Source of the DNA: Streptomyces celluloflavus
Lineage (GTDB): Bacteria > Actinomycetota > Actinomycetes > Streptomycetales > Streptomycetaceae
Direction: 5' to 3'
Length of the DNA: 37,353 nucleotides
Assembly: GCA_000720995.1 (NCBI GenBank)
Contig: JOEL01000057.1
Location: forward strand, 1-37,353
The notes below the pieces were generated by a model. It was given only the letters and a program-made list of their open reading frames with translations, made no database searches and had not been told where the DNA came from. Made by a program: the position numbers and the translations under genes. Positions 24,874-33,878 of the stretch are shown here, piece after piece. Every line of letters starts with the position of its first letter. Within the stretch, counting starts at the first letter, position 1.

Positions 24874-26556
24874 TCAGCCGCGCCGGACCGTGAGGGTCGT
24901 CCAGGCGCCGACGTGCACCCGGTCGCCCTCGTGGAGCGGCACCGGCACATACGGCTGGATCGGGTCCTCGGCGAGGTTGATCGTCGTGCCGTTGGTCGAG
25001 TTCTGGTCGACCACCGCCCAGCTGCCGTCCGGCTGCTGCACCAGCAGCGCGTGCTGGTGCGAGACGCCCGGGTCCTCCGGCGGGCGGCCCAGGTCGACGT
25101 CCGGGGCCTCACCGGTGCTGGGCCGCCGGCGGCCGATCGCGAGCTGGTTGCCCGAGAGCGGGAGCACCTGCTCGGGGGAGTACGCGGGGAGGTTGAGCCC
25201 CGCCGCCTCCGGGCCGCTGCGGCCCATCATCGCCGTGAAGTACTCGCGGTCCGGCGCGATGGCCACCACCCAGCCCGCGCCGACGACGGGCGCCGGCCCC
25301 TGCGGCGGCGCCGCGGGCCCCTGGCCGGTACCGGGCCCGCCGTGCCACTGCTGCTCCGGCTGCTGTCCCGGCGCCTGGTGCTGTCCCGGCGCCTGGTGAC
25401 CCTGCCCCGGCGCCTGGTGCTGCGGGGGCGGCGGGGTCTGCTGCGGCTCGTACGGACCGGGTTGCTGAGGGGTCTGCTGCGGAGGCTCGTACGGACCGGG
25501 CTGTTGGGGCGGCGGGGTCTGCTGCGGCGGCTCGTACGGACCCGGCTGGTGCGGGGGCTGCTGCGGGGGCTCGAACGGACCGGGCTGCTGGGGCGACTCG
25601 AACGGCGCCGGCTGCTGCGGGGTCTGCTGCGGCGGGTCGTACGGGCCCGGCTGCTGCGGCGGGAACGGCGCGGGCGGCTGCTGCTCGAACGGGGCCTGCG
25701 GGCCGGGCGGCGGGCCCGGCTGCGGGGGCGCCATCGGCGGGGCAGCGGTCTGCGTGCTCGGCGGGTTCAGCGTCCAGTCGTCGTCGGGCCCGCGCCGCCC
25801 CGGACCGGACGGACCGGGTCCCTGGCCGGGAGCGGGCATACCGGGCGGCGGGCCGGGCCGGCCGCCGGGGCCGGGCTGGCCGGGCTGACCGGACGGGGGG
25901 CTCTGCGGCGGCGGGGGGAAGCCGTATCCGTCCTGGCCGCCCTGGGTACCGGGGCCCGGTGCGGGCGGCGGCGGGAAGCCGTAACCGCCCGGACCGCCCT
26001 GCGTGCCGGGAGCGGAGCCGGGAACCGGGCCGGGGCCGGGCATCGGCGGCGGGAAGCCGTAACCCCCCTGACCGCCCTGGGGACCGGGCATACCGGGCGG
26101 CGGACCGGGCTGTCCCGGCGGCTGGCTGCCCGGCGGGGCGTAGGACGTCGCGGAGTGCGTGAGGAAGTTGTAGCGGCACTCCTCACAGAACGGTGCCCCC
26201 GCCTCACGCGGCGTACGGCACTGCGGGCACTGCTCGGGCTGCCCCGGCTGACCCGGGCCGGGCATGGGCGGCGGGAAGCCGTAGCCACCCTGAGGACCGG
26301 GACCGGGAGCGGGCGGCGGCGGGAAGCCGTAGCCGCCCGCACCGCCCGGACCGCTCTGGGGACCGGGACCGGGACCAGGTCCGGGGCCGGGTCCGCCGGG
26401 TGGCGGCCCTGGTGGGCCGGTCGGCTGGCCGGGCGGTGTGTTCAGGAACCCCGCAGGCAGGGAGGGCGGCGGGGGGACAGCACCCGCCATCCGGTGGCCG
26501 CACACCTCGCACCAGTCTTCGGCCACCGACTGGTGGCCGTTCGGGCAGGTCGGCAT
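24874..26556 (-). CDS. Zinc-ribbon/FHA-domain protein with long Pro/Gln/Gly repeat linker
   Basis: A 560-residue cytosolic protein that should read phosphothreonine. Two Cys4 zinc ribbons open it: CPNGH...CEVC (residues 4-19) and CPQC...CEEC (110-127). The linker from about 40 to 460 is low complexity: five GYGFPPP repeats, then at least five repeats built on QQPGPYEPPQQTP. The FHA domain is about residues 465-560: LAIGRRR (the conserved Gly-Arg), GVSHQHALL (Ser-His), and DQNSTNGTTIN (Asn-Gly). It is the last gene of the kinase/phosphatase/VWA set. In mycobacteria the FHA protein GarA is the PknG substrate and regulates glutamate metabolism; this much longer FHA protein could fill a similar downstream position, but it lacks GarA's N-terminal ETTS-type phosphosite. 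Confidence 0.9.
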   Translation of the reverse strand: MPTCPNGHQSVAEDWCEVCGHRMAGAVPPPPSLPAGFLNTPPGQPTGPPGPPPGGPGPGPGPGPGPQSGPGGAGGYGFPPPPAPGPGPQGGYGFPPPMPGPGQPGQPEQCPQCRTPREAGAPFCEECRYNFLTHSATSYAPPGSQPPGQPGPPPGMPGPQGGQGGYGFPPPMPGPGPVPGSAPGTQGGPGGYGFPPPPAPGPGTQGGQDGYGFPPPPQSPPSGQPGQPGPGGRPGPPPGMPAPGQGPGPSGPGRRGPDDDWTLNPPSTQTAAPPMAPPQPGPPPGPQAPFEQQPPAPFPPQQPGPYDPPQQTPQQPAPFESPQQPGPFEPPQQPPHQPGPYEPPQQTPPPQQPGPYEPPQQTPQQPGPYEPQQTPPPPQHQAPGQGHQAPGQHQAPGQQPEQQWHGGPGTGQGPAAPPQGPAPVVGAGWVVAIAPDREYFTAMMGRSGPEAAGLNLPAYSPEQVLPLSGNQLAIGRRRPSTGEAPDVDLGRPPEDPGVSHQHALLVQQPDGSWAVVDQNSTNGTTINLAEDPIQPYVPVPLHEGDRVHVGAWTTLTVRRG

Positions 26557-26616
26557 GTCGGTTCTTCCCCCTCCGTACCATGTCTTCCGGTGGTACTTCT
26601 CGATACTTCTCGATGG

Positions 26617-27972
26617 TTATTTCTTGACGCGAACGGTCTTCGTCGAGCGGGTTTCGAGGGTCATCTCGTCCGCCTCGGCGACCTTCGCCTTCAGTCGCAC
26701 AGTACCGGTCGCCGCATCGACGACGTCCACCACCTTCGCCAGCAGTTTCGCGGTGTCCGCGTTTCCCGAGGCGTCCGCCAACTGCACGGCCCGCCCCAGT
26801 TTCGCGGTGGCAAAGCCCACATCACCCGCCTTGCGGGCATCCAGTCCCTGCTGGATGACGTGCGCCAGTTCCGCCTGCCCCGTGTAGTGCGCCACCTGCG
26901 GATTGATCGACGTCGAAGCGGCCGTGTCGTCCGTCCACACCGCCCGTACCAGCCCCTGGGACAGGGTCCGCGGCGGCGAGCCGTCCGGCCCCTCGATGAT
27001 CAACGAGACCCGGGCGGCGAGCATCTCCCGGCCGACGCCGGCGTCCGGCACCCGCACGCAGAGGTGGTAGTCACGGGACTCGTCCCCCCACGAACCCGTC
27101 GGATAGTCCCCCGACCGCGGGCCCGACTCGACCCGCCGTCCGGTCAAGTCCTCGACGACGGGGGCCACTTGCTTCACGAACGCGATCTCCGCACCCTGCG
27201 GTGTCCACAGCCGCAGCGCGACATCGGCGACCTCTTTGCCCATCGCCGTCTCCATCATCCGCGTGAAGTCGGCGGTCAGCCCGGCCGGATCGGCGACGAT
27301 ATCGGCGGTGCCGAGCAGCGCCGAGGCGATACCGGTGACCTCCTTGACCTCCCAGTCCGTGCCGACACCGCGGACATCGCAGGTGAACCGCCCGGAGCAG
27401 GCGGCCAGGGTGCCCTGGAGCTCCTCCGGCGTCTCGTGCTCGTTACGGCCGTCGGTGAGCAGGATGCCGTGCCGGATGGTGACGTCCGCGGACGACAGCA
27501 GCCGGTCGGCCAGCCGCAGCCAGCTGCCGATGGCCGTACCGCCGCCCGCGCTCAGCTTCTCCAGCGCGGCCTTGGCCTGGGCGCGGGTGGCCGGTGAGGC
27601 GACGGCCGGCCGGCCGCCGCCCGGGTAGATCTCGGTGGCCCGGTGCGTACCGGCGACCACCGCGAGCGCCACGCCGTCGCGGACGGTGTCGATCGCGGCG
27701 GCCGTGGCCTGGCGGGCGTGGCGCAGTTTCGTCGGCGGATGGTCCATCGACCCGGAGCAGTCCACCATGATCACCACCCCGGCGTCCGGACCGTCCGGAC
27801 CCTGCGGACCGTCCGGCCCGGCGGCCGGCTTCGGTCTGCCGCCGGTCGTACCGCCCCCGGTCGCGGTGACCGTCACGATGGCGTGCACCTCACGCCCGCC
27901 CTCGGGGAGGTAGACGTTCTGGTACACCTCGGCGGAGAAATGCGGCACGTGCGACTTGGCGAAATTGGCCAT
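26617..27972 (-). CDS. VWA-domain protein with intact MIDAS
   Basis: A 451-residue cytosolic protein from ATG 27972 (MANFAKSHVPHFSAEVYQN), with GAGGAGCGG a few bases upstream. The metal-ion-dependent adhesion site is complete: DCSGSMDH (DxSxS, about residues 68-75), Thr in GGGTAIGSW and Asp in LLTDGRNE. After the VWA domain come a beta-rich region and a C-terminal helical segment (GLDARKAGDVGFATAKLGRA, then VVDVVDAATG). VWA proteins with intact MIDAS bind partners through a divalent metal. A VWA-PP2C-kinase neighbourhood is known as the TerY-P triad in tellurite-type stress systems; here the same three classes are adjacent, although the kinase is PknG-like. It starts 61 bases downstream of the phosphatase stop. 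Confidence 0.92.
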   Translation of the reverse strand: MANFAKSHVPHFSAEVYQNVYLPEGGREVHAIVTVTATGGGTTGGRPKPAAGPDGPQGPDGPDAGVVIMVDCSGSMDHPPTKLRHARQATAAAIDTVRDGVALAVVAGTHRATEIYPGGGRPAVASPATRAQAKAALEKLSAGGGTAIGSWLRLADRLLSSADVTIRHGILLTDGRNEHETPEELQGTLAACSGRFTCDVRGVGTDWEVKEVTGIASALLGTADIVADPAGLTADFTRMMETAMGKEVADVALRLWTPQGAEIAFVKQVAPVVEDLTGRRVESGPRSGDYPTGSWGDESRDYHLCVRVPDAGVGREMLAARVSLIIEGPDGSPPRTLSQGLVRAVWTDDTAASTSINPQVAHYTGQAELAHVIQQGLDARKAGDVGFATAKLGRAVQLADASGNADTAKLLAKVVDVVDAATGTVRLKAKVAEADEMTLETRSTKTVRVKK

Positions 27973-28033
27973 CTTTCCGCTCCTCGATACTCCGTACTCC
28001 GTGCGGCTCCTTGGACTCCGTACCGGCCGGCGC

Positions 28034-29659
28034 TCAGGCCGGTCCCGTCCGCCCCGGCTGCGCGGGGAACGGCACCACCGCCACGGTGATGTTGTCGTGC
28101 CCGCCGCCGTCGAGGGCGTGCGCGACCAGCGTCCGGGCGCTGTGCAGCGGCCTGCTGGGCGCATCGCGGGGCAGTACCCCGGCCATCCGGTCGGCGGTCT
28201 CGGCGTAGTTCCACAGCCCGTCCGTGCACACCAGCACGACACCCGGCCCGTCCGGTTTGAAGGACGCGGTGTGCGGTTCGACCTCGTACGCGTCCGCGCC
28301 GAGCCAGCCGGTGATGGCGTGCGCGCGCACATCGGCGTACGCCTCGGCCTCGGACATCAGGTCGTTGGCGACCATCTGCGCGGCCCAGGAGTCGTCCTCG
28401 GTGAGGCGGGCGGCGGGCGCCGAGCGGTCGTCGGGCACCCAGTACGCGCGGCTGTCGCCGACCCAGCCCACGGTCAGCAGCCCGCCGCCGACCACCGCGC
28501 CGACGAAGGTGCAGGCCGGGGCGTTCTGCTGGCGGTACCGGTCGTGCTGCTCCGTCCGGGCGGGCTCGGCGGCCAGGGCGTTGACGGCCGCGGAGGCCGC
28601 GATGATCGCCTCGTGCATGGCCTGCTGGGGGTGCGTACCGCGCGGCACCGACGCCAGCAGCGCCGCGCCCGCGGCCTCGGACGCGGCCTGGGACGCCTCG
28701 TCCGGGCGGGTCGCGGAGGAGACGCCGTCGCAGACCACCGCGATCACGGCGGGCGTACCGTCCGGCAGGGCGGTGACGGAGACCGCGAAGTAGTCCTCGT
28801 TGCGGTGATGGCGGTTCCCGCGGTCGCTGACCGCCGCCACCCCCGCCAATTCGCTCTCCATATGGTCGCGTTGGTGCTGCTGGGCGTGACCGCAGTGCTC
28901 GCAGTAGCCGTCGGCGGCCACGGAGCCCGTCCGGCAGGCGGTGCAGAGGGGGGCGGATGGGGTGTCCGGGGTGCCTGTGGTGGCCGGGGTGCTCGGGGTG
29001 GCCGGAGCCTCCGGGGTGCCCGGGGTGCCCGGGGTGCCCGGGGCGGGTGTGTGCCGCGGCTCGGGGGCGGCGGCGACGGGGGACGGGGGCGGCCCGGCCT
29101 CGGGAGCGGTGCCGGCGGTGGCGACCGCGGACTCGGCGGTTTCGGGGACGGCGGATTCAAGAGCCCGGCCGGGGCCGGTGGTTACGGTGGTCCCGGCGGC
29201 CGCGGTGGTGCCGGTGGTCCCGGCGGCTGTGGTGGTCCCGGCGGCTGTGGCGGTGTCGGCGGTCGTGGCGGTGTCGGCGGTTTCGACCGACGCGGCGTCA
29301 GGGGTGGTTCGGTAACCGGCGATCCGCGGATCGCCGGCCGGGGCGGGCACGGCGGGCACGGCGGCCGGGCCGACGGCGCCGACAGGGCCGACCGGGCCAA
29401 CAGCGCCGAAGGGACCGGCCGGACCGGGGAGTCCGGGCAGTCCGGGCGGCGCGGCGACACCCGGCGGGGCCGGTGGTGCGGGCGGCCCGGTCGGCGCCGG
29501 CGGCCCGTACGCGGCCGCGCCGCGCAGCGAGATCGTCGGATTCCCGTCCGGTGGCACGGCGGCCGGTACGAGGCCGACGCCGCACCGCCCGCAGAAGTTG
29601 TCCCCCACATCGAGCGGCTCGTCGCAGCTCGGACACCTGGACGGCCCAGTCACACCCAT
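28034..29659 (-). CDS. PP2C-family Ser/Thr phosphatase with two zinc ribbons
   Basis: A 541-residue protein from ATG 29659, one base after the kinase stop. Ribbon 1 is CPSC...CGRC (residues 9-26) and ribbon 2 is CTAC...CEHC (about 238-255). Between them lies a 200-residue Pro/Thr/Ala/Gly linker with collagen-like GPVGPVGAVGP. The PP2C domain (about 270-541) keeps all metal-binding motifs: RNEDYFAV, VCDGVSSAT, GDSRAYW, CTDGLWNY and GGHDNITVAV. It is therefore expected to be active and to oppose the adjacent PknG-like kinase. The Thr-rich linker offers many potential phospho-acceptors. No membrane span is present. Confidence 0.94.
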   Translation of the reverse strand: MGVTGPSRCPSCDEPLDVGDNFCGRCGVGLVPAAVPPDGNPTISLRGAAAYGPPAPTGPPAPPAPPGVAAPPGLPGLPGPAGPFGAVGPVGPVGAVGPAAVPAVPAPAGDPRIAGYRTTPDAASVETADTATTADTATAAGTTTAAGTTGTTAAAGTTVTTGPGRALESAVPETAESAVATAGTAPEAGPPPSPVAAAPEPRHTPAPGTPGTPGTPEAPATPSTPATTGTPDTPSAPLCTACRTGSVAADGYCEHCGHAQQHQRDHMESELAGVAAVSDRGNRHHRNEDYFAVSVTALPDGTPAVIAVVCDGVSSATRPDEASQAASEAAGAALLASVPRGTHPQQAMHEAIIAASAAVNALAAEPARTEQHDRYRQQNAPACTFVGAVVGGGLLTVGWVGDSRAYWVPDDRSAPAARLTEDDSWAAQMVANDLMSEAEAYADVRAHAITGWLGADAYEVEPHTASFKPDGPGVVLVCTDGLWNYAETADRMAGVLPRDAPSRPLHSARTLVAHALDGGGHDNITVAVVPFPAQPGRTGPA

Positions 29660-29660
29660 G

Positions 29661-32360
29661 TCACACCCACGTCCTGGGGCGGAAGCGGTTGGCCCGTTCC
29701 ACCAGCTCGATCCTTTCCTCGCCACGCTGCGCCAGCCGCGCGAGCAGCCGGTACGACCGCTCCAGGCCGAACCGCAGACCGCGCTCGTCCAGCGTGCTGC
29801 CGAGCAGCGCCGGCCGGCCGGCCGCGGCCTGCCCACCGGCCGGCCCGGCACCGTGGCTCCCGGAGAGTACCCAGTCCAGGGCGCTGCCCAGTACCTCGGT
29901 GACCAGTTGTGCACGGCGCCCGGGGTCCAGCCCGAAGTCCGCCAGCGCCTCGATCTGTTCCGCGGCGGCGAGCAGGTCCGCCAGCAGCGCGTCCTGCGCG
30001 CTGCGCTGCCGCAGCCGCGCGCGGACCGCCGCGATCCGCGCCGCCGTGTAGTGGATGGACGACTCCGGGACGGACTCCAGCGCCGCCACCGCCCCCGCCC
30101 GGTCGCCCGTCGCCAACCGCACCCGGGCCAGCGCGAACGCGGCGCTGACGAAACCGTGGTCGGCCGTCCACACCAGCCGGTAGTACTCCGCCGCGACGTC
30201 CAGCTGCCCCAGCAGCTCCGCGCAGACGCCCAGCGCCAGCTTCGGCGCCGGCTCGCCCGGGAACGCGTCGTAGACCGCGTCGAAGGACAGCGCGGCGCTC
30301 GCGCGGTCCCCGGTCACCAGCGACACCAGACCGCGGTTCCACACCACCCGCCAGTCGTCGTCCCACCCCCCGCCGGACGCCGACTCGATGTCCGCGAGCA
30401 CCGCCTCCGCCGCCGCACCGTCACCCAGCTCCAGCCGCGCCCGCAGTTCGCGCAGCCGGGTCTCCAGGGAATCGGCGGGCGCCGCACGCAGCGCGCCGAC
30501 CAGCTCGGCCGGGGCGGCGGCCAGCAGCCCGGCCAGGAAACCGGCGTTGGGGTCGGCCGGATCGACCCGCGGCACCGGCAGCGCCAGCACGGCGGCCCCG
30601 ATGTCCAGCGGCCGCAGCACCGGACCACCGGGCGCCCCGCCCTCCGGCACGGCCGCCCCGTCCGGCGCCTGCGCACCGCGTTCCCCTTCGCCCTTTTCCT
30701 CTCCCGCCGCGCGCAGGGCCTTGCGCCGCCCCCCGGACACCCCGCGCCCCGGCGTCACCGCCCGGCCGCCCAGCAGCGAACTGTCGCCCCGTACGGCCGC
30801 CATCAACTCCGCGTCCACCACCCGCAGTTCGGGACCGAACAGCTTGGACAGCGCCGGCCGCGGCTCCCCCGACTGGAGCGCCACCACCTCTCGCAGCACG
30901 CCGGTCAGCTGCTCGGCCATCTCCTCCGCGGACGCGAACCGGCGCGCCCGGTCCGGGTCCGTGGCCCGCACCAGCAGGCGGTAGAAGGACTCGTAGGCAC
31001 GGAACACCTCGATGTTGTCCGGATCCGGCAGGGAGTCCACGAAGACGTTCGTATAGCCCTGGAAGTCGAAGGTGAGGACGGCGAGGGTGCGCGCGACGGT
31101 GTACAGGTCGGAGGAGACCGACGGGCCCAGCTCGGCGACCTCCGGCGCCTGATAGCCGATCGTGCCGTAGATCGCGCTCTCGCCGTCGTCCATCCGGCGC
31201 ACCGCGCCCATGTCGATCAGCTTGAGCTGGTCGTTCTGCTGGATGGCGTTGTCGACCTTGAAATCGCAGTACAGAAGGTTGCGGCTGTGCAGATGACCCA
31301 GCGCCTCCAGCGCCTCGATGCCGTACGCGCACGCCTGCTCGACCGGCAGCGGGTCACGCCGCCCCTGGGCCGTACGCCGCTCGTTGGCGATCTCCTTGAG
31401 CGACGCGCCGCCGACGTACTCCATGACGATGTAGCCGTCCAGACTGCCCGTCGACGGATCGAGATGCTCCACGAAGTTGTAGATCCGCACGATGTTGGCG
31501 TGCTCGATCTCGGCGAGAAATCGCCGCTCGGACACCGCCACCGCCAGCGCCTCCTCGTCGCCGGTGTCCAGCAGACCCTTGAGCACCACCCAGCGGTCGG
31601 AGACGGCACGGTCGATCGCCAGATAGATCCAGCCGAGCCCGCCGTGCGCCAGGCAGCCCGCCACCTCGTACTGACCGTGCACGATGTCACCGGCCCGCAG
31701 CTTCGGTACAAAGCTGTACGGATGGCCGCACTTGGTGCAGAACCCCTCCGTACGCCCCGCCCGCCCACCGCGCGCCCGCCCGACCGGCGCCCCGCACTCC
31801 CCGCGGCTGCAGAACCGCTTCCGCTCGGGGACCTCCGGATTCTCCAGCACCGCCGTCCGCGGATCGGGCCGCGGCACCTGCGGCACCGTCACCAGCCCCG
31901 CGCCCAGCCGCCCGCGCCCCGAACCCGAACCGGAACCCGGCCCGCTGCCGCGCGCCGACACCGAGACCGACCCACCGCTGCCGCTGCCACTGCCGCGCGC
32001 CGACACCGAGACCGCCGACGCCTCACGCGTCCGCTCACCACCGGACGACGAACCCGACAGCCACCCGGACGCCGAACGGCGCGAGGCCGAGGAGCGCCCG
32101 GCGGGGGAGCGCCCGGCCGAGGAGGACGCCGCCGAGCGGGCCCCGGCCGCGGACTGGTGGGTGCCGGCCGTACCCCCGCCGGACCCCGCGCCCGCCGGCG
32201 TCCGGCCGGTCAGCCCCGTGGGCGCCGACGACAGCAGCCCATCGGGCGAGACGACCGGCGCGAGCCCGCACACACCGCAGTACAGCTCCCCGCCGCCGAC
32301 ATCCTCGTAGCTCCCCTCACACCCCGGCCGCTGGCACGGCACATCCGCCCGGTCCGTCAC
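29661..32360 (-). CDS. pknG: PknG-like Ser/Thr protein kinase with two zinc ribbons and TPR-like C-terminus
   Basis: An 899-residue soluble kinase from GTG 32360 (GGGGGG ribosome site upstream; overlaps the upstream stop by 4 bases). An extra N-terminal Cys4 ribbon has C9, C14, C28 and C31. Then comes a Ser/Gly/Arg low-complexity stretch (about 50-150) and a rubredoxin-like ribbon (FCSRGECG...FCTKCG, about 183-212) in the position of PknG's rubredoxin domain. The kinase domain is about 228-490: GGLGWIY, VVLKG (Lys), LLYCDFKVDN in place of HRDLKxxN, LIDMGAV for DFG, YGTIGYQAPEV. The C-terminal half matches PknG's TPR domain, e.g. FPGEPAPKLALGVCAELLG. Mycobacterial PknG phosphorylates GarA in response to amino acids signalled through GlnX/GlnH, both encoded upstream here. 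Confidence 0.93.
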   Translation of the reverse strand: MTDRADVPCQRPGCEGSYEDVGGGELYCGVCGLAPVVSPDGLLSSAPTGLTGRTPAGAGSGGGTAGTHQSAAGARSAASSSAGRSPAGRSSASRRSASGWLSGSSSGGERTREASAVSVSARGSGSGSGGSVSVSARGSGPGSGSGSGRGRLGAGLVTVPQVPRPDPRTAVLENPEVPERKRFCSRGECGAPVGRARGGRAGRTEGFCTKCGHPYSFVPKLRAGDIVHGQYEVAGCLAHGGLGWIYLAIDRAVSDRWVVLKGLLDTGDEEALAVAVSERRFLAEIEHANIVRIYNFVEHLDPSTGSLDGYIVMEYVGGASLKEIANERRTAQGRRDPLPVEQACAYGIEALEALGHLHSRNLLYCDFKVDNAIQQNDQLKLIDMGAVRRMDDGESAIYGTIGYQAPEVAELGPSVSSDLYTVARTLAVLTFDFQGYTNVFVDSLPDPDNIEVFRAYESFYRLLVRATDPDRARRFASAEEMAEQLTGVLREVVALQSGEPRPALSKLFGPELRVVDAELMAAVRGDSSLLGGRAVTPGRGVSGGRRKALRAAGEEKGEGERGAQAPDGAAVPEGGAPGGPVLRPLDIGAAVLALPVPRVDPADPNAGFLAGLLAAAPAELVGALRAAPADSLETRLRELRARLELGDGAAAEAVLADIESASGGGWDDDWRVVWNRGLVSLVTGDRASAALSFDAVYDAFPGEPAPKLALGVCAELLGQLDVAAEYYRLVWTADHGFVSAAFALARVRLATGDRAGAVAALESVPESSIHYTAARIAAVRARLRQRSAQDALLADLLAAAEQIEALADFGLDPGRRAQLVTEVLGSALDWVLSGSHGAGPAGGQAAAGRPALLGSTLDERGLRFGLERSYRLLARLAQRGEERIELVERANRFRPRTWV
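31945..32014. repeat. 25-bp direct repeat inside pknG
   Basis: Identical 25-base copies at 31945-31969 and 31990-32014 have a period of 45 bases and encode the repeated SVSARGSG element of the low-complexity stretch between the two zinc ribbons. Confidence 0.85.
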
Positions 32361-33673
32361 GATTCCCCCCTGCCGTCCGTCTGTTCCGGCACCCACGCCT
32401 CCGCGGCCGCCCGCTGATAGCGCAGCACCGCCTGTTCGGCCACCCGCAGATCACACGGCGCGCTCCACAGCATCCGGCGGGCCATGTCGTACCGCTCGGC
32501 CAGCAGCGGATCCTCGGCCAGACCGTGCCGGGCGACCTTCGCCCGGTACGCGTCCAGCCGGCCCCGCAGCTCGGCGCGGACCGCCAGCGGCGCGGTCACC
32601 GCCGTCAACGACTCGCGGGCCCGGAGGAGTTCGTCCTCCGCCCGCTCCTCCAGGCTGTCCAGCAGCGGCGACAGCCGGTGCCACTGCGCCCGCCTGCGAT
32701 AGTCGACGGCCGCCGCCAACTGCTCGTGCAGCACCGTCGAAGGGCCGCTGACCGCCGGCACCTCCGTCGAAGCGATCTTCGCCAGCACCTCACCGCGCGC
32801 CTCCCGCGCCTCGGTCAGCGTCCGGTCCGCCCGGGACAGGACGTCACGCAGCCGCATCAGCCGCTGCTCCGCGTCCTGCCGCACATCCAGCACCGCCTCG
32901 ATCTCCCGCCGGACGTCCTCCAGCGCCCGCGCCGCACGGTCATAGCGCTCGGTATCGGGACGGCCCCCGCCCGGCGCCGAACTCCCCGTCGACGACGACA
33001 CCCAGAACGCCAGCGGATCCGCCACCACCTGGTCGCGCAACCGCGACAGCTCCTCCGTGATCCGCGCCAGATCATCGCCCGCCGGATGCTCCCCGGGACG
33101 CACCCCCACCGAATGCGCCAGCGACCGCGTGCGCTGCAACTCGGCGGCGAGCAGATCGATCCGGGCCGGCAGCGCCGACCAGACCGCGTCGGCGGCCACG
33201 ATGACATCCAGCGACCGCGCGTACAGCCCGTTCATCCGCTCGACCAGCTCCGCCAGACTGAACCGCTCACTCAGCCGGGCCGGCCCGCCCTCCGCCGCCG
33301 CGGCCGCACCCGCGACCGTCACCGCACCGCCGTACAACAGCTCCGTCAGCTCCGCGAGATCCGCCGGGGACGGCCACCGCCGCCGCGCCCGCAGCGCACG
33401 CACCGCCGCAACGGCGGCCGTATAGGTGTCGAAATACGACCACAGGGCCGTCACCGACCGCTCGGCGGCGGCCCAGCGGTCCCTGGTCGTACCGGCCAGC
33501 TCCGCGCCCTCCAGCAGCCTGCGGCCCGCATGGTCCTGCAACGCGAGCAGCGATGTCTCGATCGCCTCGTGCTCGGCGTCGAGCCGCGCCAGGGCGCGAT
33601 CCACCTCCTCCCGGCCCGGCACCGGGGCATCGGGCCTCCCCGCGGAGCCGGGGAAGGGTCCAGGGGCCCCCAT
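32357..33673 (-). CDS. Helical cytosolic protein of the PknG set, function unknown
   Basis: A 438-residue, Ala/Arg/Glu/Leu-rich protein without membrane spans or signal peptide. Extended helical, coiled-coil-like stretches include about residues 24-60 (ARLDAEHEAIETSLLALQ) and 245-345 (RAARALEDVRREIEAVLDVR and the following RLMRLRDVLSRADRTLTEAR). A Gly/Ser loop (SSSTGSSAPGGG) separates the halves. Its stop overlaps the pknG start by 4 bases, so the two are coupled and probably interact. The mycobacterial glnX-glnH-pknG locus, as I know it, lacks this gene between glnH and pknG. A role as an adaptor between GlnX and the kinase is conceivable, but nothing in the sequence proves it. A 205-base gap separates it from glnH. 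Confidence 0.85.
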   Translation of the reverse strand: MGAPGPFPGSAGRPDAPVPGREEVDRALARLDAEHEAIETSLLALQDHAGRRLLEGAELAGTTRDRWAAAERSVTALWSYFDTYTAAVAAVRALRARRRWPSPADLAELTELLYGGAVTVAGAAAAAEGGPARLSERFSLAELVERMNGLYARSLDVIVAADAVWSALPARIDLLAAELQRTRSLAHSVGVRPGEHPAGDDLARITEELSRLRDQVVADPLAFWVSSSTGSSAPGGGRPDTERYDRAARALEDVRREIEAVLDVRQDAEQRLMRLRDVLSRADRTLTEAREARGEVLAKIASTEVPAVSGPSTVLHEQLAAAVDYRRRAQWHRLSPLLDSLEERAEDELLRARESLTAVTAPLAVRAELRGRLDAYRAKVARHGLAEDPLLAERYDMARRMLWSAPCDLRVAEQAVLRYQRAAAEAWVPEQTDGRGES

Positions 33674-33878
33674 CGATCACCTCTCCAATGTGCGTACGGC
33701 GCTTGGCGGTCGCGGCCGGTGCGGCGGCAACCGCCGCCGTGCCCCTCCGCTCCCTCGATTCCTTCGGATCCCGCAGTTCGCCCGGCTCTCCCGCTCTCCC
33801 GGTCCCGTCGGCCCACTCGGCCCACTCGGCTCCCCGGGCCTTCCCATACTGACGCCGGCGGGCCGCTCCATGGGCCGG

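Noticed and set aside
24841-27597. 918-codon plus-strand frame opposite the FHA and VWA genes
   Set aside because: Leu/Arg/Gly repeats only mirror the Pro/Gln repeats of the FHA gene; the minus strand has clear FHA, zinc-ribbon and VWA motifs.
29598-32417. 939-codon plus-strand frame opposite pknG
   Set aside because: Composition is Arg/Pro/His/Gln-rich without motifs; kinase, ribbon and TPR motifs are all on the minus strand.
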